Virus record (IMG/VR): IMGVR_UViG_3300033153_009133
Coordinates: 1 to 37,573 of that record
DNA: 37,573 nucleotides
Source: a virus
Direction: 5' to 3' (one strand)
Part shown: piece by piece, positions 30,030-37,512 of the stretch
How the letters are laid out: each line of letters opens with the position of its first letter
How positions within the stretch are numbered: position 1 is the stretch's first letter
The notes under the pieces: model-generated
The model's database searches: none
Seen by the model: only the letters and a program-made list of their open reading frames with translations
What the model was told of the DNA's origin: nothing
Position numbers and translations under genes: made by a program

Positions 30030-30791
30030 TTACCTCGCCTCCACCACCCGCCGCATCACCGCCCGACCCGCTGCCAACAACTCGATTCCCTGCTGCGGGT
30101 GCCTCCCATCCCGCCAGATCGCCCATCCGCGATCCAGCATCTGATCGCGGATCCCTTCCCATTCGCCCCCGAGTCCGAACCGTTTCGCCGTCCGTTCCGA
30201 GAACGATTGCCCGTTCGCCACCGCGCGCGCGAACTGGATCATCTCCCGGCTGTCCGGCAAAAACGCGATCTGCTCCCGCGTCCCTCTCCCATCGATCCGC
30301 TCCTCCAGGACCACGCGGATCACCCGCTCCGTCTCCTCTGGTTCGAGCGCCTGCGTCAGCGCCCGGATCCGCTCCTGCGCCTGCGCGTATGTCTCCGCGC
30401 TGAACGCCGGATCCTGCGCCGCGCTCGCCGCGGGCCAGTTCGGCGACAACTGCTGTGGGACGAATACGCCGGAGAGGAGGTGTAAACCATGCACGATCAC
30501 CATGATCAGCCATATTGCGACCGGGATCCACAATCCCCAACGCACGATCGTCCACGTCCGACATGCTCCTTGCCAGATAACGCGCCAGAATCCATTCCCC
30601 CGACCGCTCGCAGAGATCGTTGCCAGTACCATGATCAATAGACAGATCAGACCATACCCCGCACCGGCAATGATTGCCTCCACTGCTATCGAATGCGTGA
30701 ACCGCAGCCACGGGATCCGGATTCGCTGCTCGATCCCGACGTATTCTATCTCCCGTTCGCCCGGTTGTGCGCCGAATGGCCCATTGCCCAT
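30030..30791 (-). CDS. two-TM membrane protein with soluble C-terminal domain
   Basis: A 253-residue protein starting at ATG 30791 (MGNGPFGAQPGEREIEYVGIEQRIRIPWL), GGGGAGAGG upstream. TM1 AVEAIIAGAGYGLICLLIMVLA (about 37-58), TM2 WGLWIPVAIWLIMVIVHGLHLL (about 85-106), then about 140 soluble residues with a helix-rich AQAQERIRALTQAL, ERVIRVVLEERIDG and RHPQQGIELLAAGRAVMRR. No family recognised. It begins the operon that runs into the virion genes; a membrane-associated early or exclusion function is possible. Confidence 0.65.
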   Translation of the reverse strand: MGNGPFGAQPGEREIEYVGIEQRIRIPWLRFTHSIAVEAIIAGAGYGLICLLIMVLATISASGRGNGFWRVIWQGACRTWTIVRWGLWIPVAIWLIMVIVHGLHLLSGVFVPQQLSPNWPAASAAQDPAFSAETYAQAQERIRALTQALEPEETERVIRVVLEERIDGRGTREQIAFLPDSREMIQFARAVANGQSFSERTAKRFGLGGEWEGIRDQMLDRGWAIWRDGRHPQQGIELLAAGRAVMRRVVEAR

Positions 30792-30857
30792 CGTTACCTC
30801 TCCCCGCAAATCCGCTCCAGGAGCCTCCCAGAGCCCGAACACCGTCTCGCGACCATA

Positions 30858-31781
30858 GATACCCTCACCCTTGTAGCTAGGCTATCCCATCGGCCTGCCC
30901 CCTAGGCTGTCCCATCCGCTGCCCCATCTTGCCCATAGGTTGCCCTATCGGTCGTCCCATCCGCTCCCCTAGCCCCTCCGCAGAGCGGCCCGCAGAGCCG
31001 CGCTCCGCAAAATCCGCGACCTCTCTCGTCCGCTGCGCCTTTGCGAAACTGTTCCAAACCATGCCCCTGCCTTGCCAGGCCAATCTCTACCCTGCCCTCG
31101 CTCGACTACACTCTTCAATGCACCACTTACGCTATTCTTTTCCTTCCGCGTCATAACATTGCCTCCGCTACACCAAACGTATCCGCTCCACGCTCTCACT
31201 CCACGCTCTCGCGTCACATTGCCAGACCAAACACTACCCGACCTTGCCCCAACTACGCATCACAGAACAATCCTATTCCGACGCCGCGCCAAACCAAACA
31301 CCACTCAACCCTGCCCCAACTACGCATCACAAAACAATTCTATTCCGACGCCGTGCCAAACACTGCGCTACGGTGCTCCAACTCGACCTGGCGTGCCAAG
31401 CCCTGCTATGCTCCACCTCGCCCTCGCCACATATTGTCTATCCTTGCCCTGCGTCGCCCTCACATTTCACGGCGTAGGATCGCTCTGCTTTGACTCCATA
31501 TAACTGCGCCTTCTCCCGCCAAATTCTGCGGATCGCTGCTTCGCCTTCACCTCGTATTGCTACTCGCGACCACGCCATTACATTACCACACTTAGCTCAG
31601 CACCGGCCCAACAATGCGAAACATCATAGCCACGTCTTACCACTCCTCTTCATTGCTCAGCGCCGCCTTGCGTGACCCCGCCTTGGCCCAACAATACGTA
31701 ACGTTACATGACAAGGCCCGCACGATATCAAGCCACGCCTTACCATTCCTTTTCATTGCTCAGCCCATCGCAACTTTGCCC
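30858..31781. repeat. long quasi-periodic non-coding region, purine-biased on the - strand
   Basis: No credible gene in about 920 bp. The stretch 30880-30975 has a 15-bp-like word (on the - strand GGGCAGCGGATGGGA and variants). It is followed by a fragment of an interspersed repeat (30985-31050). A 67-bp direct repeat lies at 31245-31311 / 31312-31378 and an imperfect one at 31605-31680 / 31685-31770 (TTCATTGCTCAGC). Throughout, short words of the type RGGYR recur every 5-6 bases on the - strand. It lies just downstream of the ParA/RHH genes. Confidence 0.75.
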
Positions 31782-32219
31782 CTACGCCTCCCACTCCAGC
31801 GCCAATCCCTCCCCCGCCCGATGCCAGAACTCCACCTCCCCCTCCGGCCGCTCGAATCGCCCCGCCTCCAGGTCCGCCATCATGTGCGCGAATGCCGCCA
31901 CCATCACGTCCGCAGGCCGCACCCGCCATCTCCGTGCCAGCTCCCGTACCGCATCCGCCCACTCAGCGCCGGGAAAACTCACGCTGATCGTCCGCTCCGC
32001 CCGTCCCCGTTCGTGCGGCGTCCGATGCCTCCTCGATGCCCTGCCATTTCCTTCCGGACCGCCGCCGTCCCGGCGGCCCATCGGACCGTTAGCATCCCGC
32101 TGACCAGGCTCCCGCAACGCCAGCACCGTCGGCGCCTCGAACGGCTCCAGATCCACCGCCTCCTCCAATCGTCTTCTCCCTCGGACCGCCGTCGTCCCGG
32201 CAGCATGCTCATAATCCAT
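31782..32219 (-). CDS. RHH-domain partner of ParA (centromere-binding candidate)
   Basis: A 145-residue protein. ATG 32219 (MDYEHAAGTTAV) has GGAGGG upstream and overlaps the parA stop by 11 nt. The N-terminal 85 residues are disordered and basic; the C-terminus has a ribbon-helix-helix form: strand ERTISVSFPG, helix AEWADAVRELARRW, turn VRPAD, helix VMVAAFAHMMADLE. Translation-coupled ParA plus a small RHH protein is the type Ib partition layout (ParF-ParG, ParA-Omega). It would bind a repeated centromere; the repeats downstream are candidates. Confidence 0.7.
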   Translation of the reverse strand: MDYEHAAGTTAVRGRRRLEEAVDLEPFEAPTVLALREPGQRDANGPMGRRDGGGPEGNGRASRRHRTPHERGRAERTISVSFPGAEWADAVRELARRWRVRPADVMVAAFAHMMADLEAGRFERPEGEVEFWHRAGEGLALEWEA

Positions 32220-32961
32220 CGTACACCCTCCACACCAGCCGCGCGTACTCTCGCGCCGCGCGGCTCCCCGGCGCATACTCCCAGATCGTCCGTCCCTGCG
32301 CCGCTGCCTGCTCCAGCACCGTCGCCACGTGCACCGGCTCTAGCACCAGATCCGCCCCAAACGTCCTCCGCAGGTCGGCGAGCGCCAATTTGCTCTCCCG
32401 CGTCCGCTCGTCGTAAAACGTCGGCAACAACCCGAGCACCGCGCCCCGCCACCCATGCCGCCGCACGCGCCCCAGCGTCCGTACCATCTCCGCCGCGCCC
32501 AGCCCCGCCATGTATGACGTCTGCACCGGGATCACCACCAGGTCCGCCGCAAACGCGCCCGGCTCCTGCAACCCACCGATCCCCGGCGATGTGTCCAATA
32601 CCACCGCGTCATATCCCATCTGCGCCCAAGTCCGCCGCCATCCCGCCAGCATCCCCACCTCGTATTCCCCCCTCTGCTGCATCGCGATCACGGCCCATTG
32701 CGTCCGCTTGTCCCCCGGCAGCAAGGCCAACCCGGTTCGCGTCATCGCCGCTAACGCGTCGGCCATCCGTTCCTCGCCCGCCAGGACCCCATACACCCCC
32801 GGCTCTGTCGGCATCCCAAGCATCGCTGCGCAATGCCCCTGCGGATCCAGATCCACCAACAGCACCTGCGCTCCCTTCAACGCCAACCCGTGCGCCAGCG
32901 TCACCGCCGTCGTCGTCTTCCCCGTCCCCCCCTTCTGATTCGCGATCGTGATCACCCTCAT
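32209..32961 (-). CDS. parA: ParA-type partition ATPase
   Basis: A 250-residue protein with GAAAGGAGAGG before ATG 32961. Deviant Walker A KGGTGKTT (10-17) with the signature lysine, Walker A' LLVDLDPQGHCA (34-45), Walker B MGYDAVVLDTSPGIGG (about 114-129), and PVQTSYMAGLGAAEMV. Short ParA without an N-terminal HTH, as in type Ib systems. It would distribute the unit copies at cell division, useful for an episomal prophage (phage-plasmid). The integrase suggests the element can also integrate. Confidence 0.9.
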   Translation of the reverse strand: MRVITIANQKGGTGKTTTAVTLAHGLALKGAQVLLVDLDPQGHCAAMLGMPTEPGVYGVLAGEERMADALAAMTRTGLALLPGDKRTQWAVIAMQQRGEYEVGMLAGWRRTWAQMGYDAVVLDTSPGIGGLQEPGAFAADLVVIPVQTSYMAGLGAAEMVRTLGRVRRHGWRGAVLGLLPTFYDERTRESKLALADLRRTFGADLVLEPVHVATVLEQAAAQGRTIWEYAPGSRAAREYARLVWRVYDGL

Positions 32962-33111
32962 CGTGTCCTCTCCTTTCCCCGCCTATGGCCACATACCATT
33001 CCATCCACCACGCCAGTGGCGGCCCTTGCGCGGTTGTCGAAGCAGTGCGAGACATTTGGTCGAATCGGAATGCCTCAAACATCTCAACTGAGCCGTAGGT
33101 CATTCTATTCA
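32962..33111. other. short leader region of parA
   Basis: No convincing gene. A same-strand open frame runs through it (MTYGSVEMFEAFRFDQM...) but continues far into parA in another frame. Possible operator or centromere DNA, with no obvious repeats. Confidence 0.3.
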
Positions 33112-33159
33112 TTAGCGCCTCTGCTCGTACTGCCTCTTGACCCACAGGAAGCGGGTCAT
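33112..33159 (-). CDS. 15-codon micro-ORF
   Basis: MTRFLWVKRQYEQRR, from ATG 33159 to TAA 33112, with AAGGAGGAGCAAA in front (excellent spacing), 19 nt after the methyltransferase stop. The same peptide form (MVRFLWHKRQREGH) ends the protein on the other side of the methyltransferase. Possibly a leader peptide, an isolated copy of that motif, or a duplication scar. Confidence 0.45.
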   Translation of the reverse strand: MTRFLWVKRQYEQRR

Positions 33160-33178
33160 TTTGCTCCTCCTTCCCTAC

Positions 33179-34285
33179 CTATTCTAGCCCGGCGGGCAGG
33201 ACATCTTTTGCGATCTCTGCGTGAACCGTATGCTTGCGAATGTGCAATCGAATGCTCTTGGCAATGACACGGGCCAGCGCTATGGGCACCGCGTTGCCAA
33301 TCAGTCTACCGACAGTAGAGATGTGATAGTTCACTGTTGGATCGAAGAATTCGTAGTCTTTCGGGAAGGTCTGCAACAAAGCGGCTTCTCGCAACGAGAT
33401 GGCGCGATCTTGCTCGGGGTGTCCAAAACGACCATTCCCAAAACCGTAGCATTGCGTCGTGATGGTCGGCGACGGTTCGTCCCACGTCATCCGCCCATAG
33501 ACGCTCTTGTACCACCTGCCGTTCCTCTTGGTATGACAGGTAGCGCGTAGTGCGTCGTCCCAATCCAGCCAAGTGCCCCCCGGCACTGAAGCTCTGATGC
33601 GTCTCAGATTCAGCTCGGACAAGCGACTTGCTCGGTGTAAAGGATCGTCTGGGTGGGTTTCGCCCGCTTCGATCGGTGGAAGGTCTCCTATGGCTTCACG
33701 TACGGTGCGATATCGCCTTGGTATGTGGGATTTCCTGAGAAGTTCGACCCTTCCCCACCTGGATGCGAACAAGATCAGTCGAGTTCGTCGTTGGGGGACA
33801 CCATAGTCGGGTGCATATACTCTAGGATAAGAAGAAACCTCGTACCCACTATGCTCCAAAGCCTCACAGAAGTCTCGATAGACGCGACCACTCTTGTACG
33901 TCGAGAGGCGAGGAACATTCTCCATCGCAACGATGTCTGGTCGCGTGGTCTTGATGAGATCGGCGAAGACGTACAGTAGATCCCAGTCTTCGTGCTCACC
34001 TGCCTTGCGGGTGTACGACGAGAACGGTTGACAAGGGGCACAACCGACGAGGATCTTTACGTGTCCCTCTGGATAGAACTGTAGAACGTCAACAGGGTCG
34101 AGATCCTCCACTCTCGCTTGTACGAATCGGGCATTGGGATTGTTCTTCTCGAAAGGGTACTTGCAGGCTGGATCCGCATCGATGCCTGCTGCCACGTGGA
34201 AGCCCTCCAAGACGAAGCCGTGTGTCAGACCACCAGCTCCGCAAAAGACATCTACTACGGTGCAGTTGTTGGCTTGTTTAACCAT
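33179..34285 (-). CDS. C5-cytosine DNA methyltransferase (orphan)
   Basis: A 368-residue protein with all main motifs: I FCGAGGLTHGF (14-24), II-like GIDADPAC, IV GCAPCQPFSSY with catalytic C85, VI ENVP (122-125), VIII PQRRTRLILFASR, a target-recognition region (about 200-300), IX REAALLQTFP and X GNAVP. It puts a methyl group on C5 of cytosine at a specific DNA site. No restriction endonuclease gene is nearby, so its likely job is to protect phage DNA from host enzymes. Composition is less GC-rich than the virion genes, suggesting later gain. Confidence 0.92.
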   Translation of the reverse strand: MVKQANNCTVVDVFCGAGGLTHGFVLEGFHVAAGIDADPACKYPFEKNNPNARFVQARVEDLDPVDVLQFYPEGHVKILVGCAPCQPFSSYTRKAGEHEDWDLLYVFADLIKTTRPDIVAMENVPRLSTYKSGRVYRDFCEALEHSGYEVSSYPRVYAPDYGVPQRRTRLILFASRWGRVELLRKSHIPRRYRTVREAIGDLPPIEAGETHPDDPLHRASRLSELNLRRIRASVPGGTWLDWDDALRATCHTKRNGRWYKSVYGRMTWDEPSPTITTQCYGFGNGRFGHPEQDRAISLREAALLQTFPKDYEFFDPTVNYHISTVGRLIGNAVPIALARVIAKSIRLHIRKHTVHAEIAKDVLPAGLE

Positions 34286-34306
34286 TCACTATCCTTTTGC
34301 GTCCCA

Positions 34307-34675
34307 TCAGTGCCCCTCGCGCTGTCGTTTGTGCCACAGAAACCGCACCATATCCAGCTCTGGCACGTCTGCATTTTGACGCGGCTCCGCATCGCCTGTC
34401 GCTGGCCTGCTCCTCGCGCTGCGTGTCAATCGTGCATTTTGCACTGGTGCAATTTGTGGCTCTGGTTGGTCGTTGAGGCCAAAAGCCAGGCCCACCGCGT
34501 TCAGCGCCTGCAAATACCCCTCCCGGTATACGCCCAGCAGCTTTTGCACCGAGACATTCTGCAGCTCCGGATCGCGCATCAGTTCAGCGATCAGCGCTGC
34601 AGCTCCCTCGCTCGCGATGTACACGGAACGCAGGACATTGCGGATGTCGTCCCGAAAATAGATATCAAGAGCCAT
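34307..34675 (-). CDS. hypothetical protein with shared N-terminal module (long form)
   Basis: A 122-residue protein from ATG 34675 (AGGTGATTGACA upstream). Residues 1-22 MALDIYFRDDIRNVLRSVY match the start of the upstream neighbour, MALDVYFREDIRNVLRSTY. The middle is helical (AAALIAELMRDPELQNVSVQKLLGVYREGYLQALNAVGLAFGL), followed by a disordered linker, and the C-terminus ends MVRFLWHKRQREGH. No family is recognised. It sits directly before the methyltransferase. Confidence 0.65.
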   Translation of the reverse strand: MALDIYFRDDIRNVLRSVYIASEGAAALIAELMRDPELQNVSVQKLLGVYREGYLQALNAVGLAFGLNDQPEPQIAPVQNARLTRSARSRPATGDAEPRQNADVPELDMVRFLWHKRQREGH

Positions 34676-34710
34676 TGTCAATCACCTCGCCGTGGGCAGC
34701 GCGGGACAGC

Positions 34711-34923
34711 CTACCCACGCTGAAAGTCCTCCCAGATGCTACTAGACTCTCCTTCACGATAGATGTCTATGTCATAGACGCATTCAATGCAGAACGGTTT
34801 CTTTGCAAACGCGCACGGCGCACAAGTTCTAGCACAAAAATGAGTCACTGGGTCCTCATTCGCCCCATAGGTCGAGCGGAGGACGTTGCGGATGTCCTCT
34901 CGGAAATAGACATCAAGCGCCAT
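34711..34923 (-). CDS. hypothetical protein with shared N-terminal module (Cys form)
   Basis: A 70-residue protein from ATG 34923 (GAGGAGGGTACG upstream): MALDVYFREDIRNVLRSTYG then a Cys-rich part HFCARTCAPCAFAKKPFCIEC (five Cys and a His, likely metal or disulfide) and an acidic end. The N-terminal 20 residues match the next gene, so the two are paralogous or share a module with different effectors. Function unknown. Confidence 0.65.
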   Translation of the reverse strand: MALDVYFREDIRNVLRSTYGANEDPVTHFCARTCAPCAFAKKPFCIECVYDIDIYREGESSSIWEDFQRG

Positions 34924-34933
34924 CGTACCCTCC

Positions 34934-35137
34934 TCACCAATATTCGCGCAGCACGGCCGTGAACGGGCAGGTCGTGACATTGCAATCCGCCGACGAATTC
35001 TCCGGATTCCCGCAGTTCAACGTATCGGGTGCCCGGTGTGGGCACGCCAACATCGCGCACCGCAATGACTCGGCGAACGTGCAGATCGTCGCCGTGCGAA
35101 ACGCTCGCATCGTGATCGACTCTTCAACTCTCTTCAT
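34934..35137 (-). CDS. small cysteine-rich protein
   Basis: A 67-residue protein. ATG 35137 has AAGGAGAGG upstream and directly follows a TAA of the lysin-like gene (TAAATG). Six cysteines, including CNVTTCP and CGNPEN late in the chain; likely a metal-binding or disulfide mini-protein. MRAFRTATIC at codon 10 is an alternative start. No family name. Confidence 0.55.
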   Translation of the reverse strand: MKRVEESITMRAFRTATICTFAESLRCAMLACPHRAPDTLNCGNPENSSADCNVTTCPFTAVLREYW

Positions 35138-35584
35138 TTATCCTCTCCTTCCCCGGCCATTCCCGAAAGAAATACAATCCCCGGCCCTGCCACTCGATCC
35201 GCCACACGATCCGCTCATCGTCTGGATCGACGCCGAGGTTCGCAGGTCCTCCGCGCTGAGCACGAAATAGACGCCGCGCGGAATGCTGGAGGCGCGGCGG
35301 TAGTAGCGGTCGACGGCAGCCTCGACGGCCCACTCTACCGGTTGGCCGCGAACGTTCGTCCAGCCATAGAACCCGTTCCCACCGGTGACGATCTCGCGCA
35401 CCGTCGATCCCCACCACCGACGACGCGGGTCCTCGATCGCGCGCATCCGGTCGTAACGATTCATGACCACGTCACCGATCGCCATCGCCGCGGCATTGCG
35501 GTGCGGTCCCATCAAGCCTGCGCCCTCGCCCTGGATCGCGAGGGCGAGATAGAAAATCGATATCCAATCAGCGGCTATCAACAT
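35138..35584 (-). CDS. SleB-type cell wall hydrolase, probably frameshifted at its 3' end
   Basis: The open frame encodes 148 residues from ATG 35584 (GAAGGAGG upstream). It has the SleB/Hydrolase_2 form: YLALAIQGEGAGLMGPHRNAAAMAIGDVVMNRY (Glu in GEGA as candidate catalytic residue), IVTGGNGFYGWTN, and EAAVDRYYRR..PRGVYFVLSAEDL. After SAEDL the frame degenerates (RTSASIQTMSGSCGG), whereas the -1 frame gives NLGVDPDDERIVWRIEWQGR and LYFFREWPGKE, ending at 35124 inside the next gene. This is likely a phage endolysin; the shift (about 35235-35250) may be a mutation, error or real frameshift. No other lysin was found. Confidence 0.6.
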   Translation of the reverse strand: MLIAADWISIFYLALAIQGEGAGLMGPHRNAAAMAIGDVVMNRYDRMRAIEDPRRRWWGSTVREIVTGGNGFYGWTNVRGQPVEWAVEAAVDRYYRRASSIPRGVYFVLSAEDLRTSASIQTMSGSCGGSSGRAGDCISFGNGRGRRG

Positions 35585-36140
35585 CGGACCTCCTTCGTTT
35601 TAGCTCGAACCACAGATCGGGCAGGATGCCCGCGTCGAACCATTCTCGGTGATAGCGATAGAGCCAATCCAGCCAGTCCTCGTCGTCCCAATCCGCCCGG
35701 ATATGCTGCATCATCGGTGACGACAGAATGTGCCGCACCTCCGCCTCGGCCTCGCAGCGCATGCATCTCCAGCGAAATGGCCCGCCGAACAACGTGCGGG
35801 GCGCGTTGCCCAGCGTAGCGGATGGCAGCGGCTCGACGGGCGCACCGCATTCCTGGCAAAACGGCACGAGATTCCACTCGCGCAACCGCTCCCATGGCGG
35901 CGGGATCCTGCCGTATAGCCGCGGGGGTACTGGATAGCGCCGCTCCATCTCCTCGTACCAGCGCCACACCCATTCGCGCCGCTGCCACTCCTCGCGTGTG
36001 ATCGGTCCATTATACGTCGTCATATCCTGGATTCCGAGCTCATTGTAACAGCGCTGGCAAATCCGGAATCGCCGGAATCGCAGGAGATAGTTGACGTCCC
36101 GACCACACCGCTGGCAGCGATACAGGCCGGATATGAGCAC
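35568..36140 (-). CDS. zinc-ribbon protein, hypothetical
   Basis: A 190-residue protein; GTG 36140 (MLISGLYRCQRCGRDV) chosen as the first start at which protein-like sequence begins; the ribosome site is weak. It has two zinc ribbons: CQRC..CQRC (about 9-30) and CQEC..CMRC (about 100-140). A Trp-rich helical middle (REEWQRREWVWRWYEEMERRY) and a C-terminal WLDWLYRYHREWF part are present. Its end overlaps the lysin gene by 17 nt. I recognise no family. Possibly a host RNA-polymerase or nucleic-acid-binding factor. Confidence 0.6.
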   Translation of the reverse strand: MLISGLYRCQRCGRDVNYLLRFRRFRICQRCYNELGIQDMTTYNGPITREEWQRREWVWRWYEEMERRYPVPPRLYGRIPPPWERLREWNLVPFCQECGAPVEPLPSATLGNAPRTLFGGPFRWRCMRCEAEAEVRHILSSPMMQHIRADWDDEDWLDWLYRYHREWFDAGILPDLWFELKRRRSDVDSR

Positions 36141-36144
36141 GAAC

Positions 36145-36200
36145 TGCTCTACGCGAGAGCTGGCGGCGGGAGTCGAACCCACAATCATCCACTTCCCTAT
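36145..36200 (-). other. tRNA-like fragment
   Basis: On the - strand GGTCGAGCGATAGG, ..GTGGG-TTCGACT-CCCGC (T-arm-like, five pairs) and CGCCAGC. It looks like the 3' part of a tRNA, with T arm and acceptor strand but no matching 5' acceptor and no anticodon stem. It lies between two genes and overlaps the stop codon of one. Confidence 0.35.
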
Positions 36201-36592
36201 CGCTCGACCGACATGGCGTGAACGTGATCCATACCGAACTGCGCCTCGACACGGTTCAGCAGATACTCGACCCATTCACGATCGTGTCTCATGCTATCCC
36301 AATGCGCCAGCCAGGACATGGTGCCCGTGATCACGGCCAGCGTCAGATCGTGCGCCGAATATGGCCCCAACTCCATCGCCTCCGGCCCGAGCGCGGACAG
36401 AAATGCCGCCAGATATCCCTTCGCGCGCACGCTCCCCTCGGCCAACTGCGTCAACGCATTGTGCGCGATCCCCAATGCCTCCAATTCCCGGCTCGTCCGA
36501 TTCACCGTGCATAGCGCCACCACGAATATCCCGATCAGCGCGCCGATCACCATCCCCAGTCCCAGCATCCCCCAACAGTACACCGGATTCAT
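36197..36592 (-). CDS. small membrane protein
   Basis: A 131-residue protein from ATG 36592 (AAGGAGCGATTGCG upstream; start overlaps the previous stop). A strong N-terminal TM helix MLGLGMVIGALIGIFVVALC (about 9-28) is followed by a helical cytosolic part (RELEALGIAHNALTQLAEG, YLAAFLSALGPEAMEL, WVEYLLNRVEAQFGMDHVHAM). Function unknown; co-translated with the zinc-ribbon protein before it. Confidence 0.6.
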   Translation of the reverse strand: MNPVYCWGMLGLGMVIGALIGIFVVALCTVNRTSRELEALGIAHNALTQLAEGSVRAKGYLAAFLSALGPEAMELGPYSAHDLTLAVITGTMSWLAHWDSMRHDREWVEYLLNRVEAQFGMDHVHAMSVER

Positions 36593-36825
36593 CGCAATCG
36601 CTCCTTCTGCCACACGTGTTCCAGCTTTGGGCTGATCGCCTGCGCGATCCGCCGCTTCTGATCCCGATCCCGCGCGAAAAACTCCCGACTGTTTCCCTCA
36701 TGCTCTTCGCACAACGAGATCGTCATCATCTTCATCCGCCGCCTTCCAGTTTCCAGGTCGTACACCTCCACCTGGATCCCCACCACGAATTTCGCCTCCA
36801 ACCCACACGCATCGCATCTCCGCAT
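36589..36825 (-). CDS. small zinc-ribbon-like protein
   Basis: A 78-residue protein; ATG 36825 (MRRCDACGLEAKFVVG) has GAAGAGGAGGCAGTGAG upstream. CxxC at 4-7 and a later CEEH (about 42-45) form a likely Zn site; strand EVYDLETGRRRMKMMTISL, then helices FFARDRDQKRRIAQAISPK. Nothing else recognised. First gene downstream of the long repeat-rich region. Confidence 0.65.
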   Translation of the reverse strand: MRRCDACGLEAKFVVGIQVEVYDLETGRRRMKMMTISLCEEHEGNSREFFARDRDQKRRIAQAISPKLEHVWQKERLR

Positions 36826-37510
36826 CTCACTGCCTCCTCTTCGCCCAATCCTACCTATGCATAACTGCGAGCCACAGTGCTCGGCTCCGCCACTGCCATT
36901 GCTCTTCGAAACAACACATAACCTTGCCATTGCATCATCCCATCCATCTCCAGCACTACGGCACATCGCCATTCCCCGCCTACGCGACACTACGCGCGAC
37001 TTGCGCAACTCCGCCTTTGCCTCTCAATACCTGTCCCCGCTATGCTCTATCGCCCCATCGCCCTCGCCTTGCCTTTCCGCATAACACATTACCCGGCCCT
37101 CACTATGCGCGACCTAGCCACGCACAGCCTCGCTTCTCAGCTCGATTCGCGACCCAGCGCCGCGCTACCTCCACCGTCTCCATGCGTTTCCGCACTATGC
37201 CCTACCGCCACATCGCCGTCACTTCTCGCGACCCAGCGCCGCGCTACCTCCATCCTACCTTTGCGTTTCCGCACTCTGCCCTACCGCCATATTGCCTTCG
37301 CTTCTCGCAACCAAACACCGCGATGCCATCGCATCTCCCATCCCCGCTATGCTCTACCGCCGCATCACCATTGCTCCTCGCGACCCAGCGCCGCGCTGCC
37401 CACGCTCCACTATGCTATGCACTACCATCGCCAGACTGCCCTCGCATCTCCCGTCCCAGCGCCACGTTGCCCTTGCTCTACTATTCCTTGCACTACCATC
37501 GCCACGCCAT
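36826..37510. repeat. second quasi-periodic non-coding region
   Basis: No credible gene in about 680 bp. It consists of diverged repeats about 60-90 bp long: CTCGCGACCCAGCGCCGCGCT appears at about 37148, 37227 and 37377, TTTCCGCACTATGCCCTACC and a variant at about 37190 and 37270, and CACTACCATCGCCA near 37421 and 37491. On the - strand short words such as GCGGTAGRGCATAG recur. Same style as 30858-31781. Confidence 0.75.
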
Positions 37511-37512
37511 CC

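Noticed and set aside
30877-31083. 68-codon ORF rich in MGQPMGKMGQRMGQ
   Set aside because: It is a translation of a short tandem repeat joined to an interspersed-repeat fragment; no ribosome site.
32609-33145. 178-codon same-strand ORF overlapping parA
   Set aside because: Only its first 50 codons look protein-like; the rest is parA in a wrong frame.
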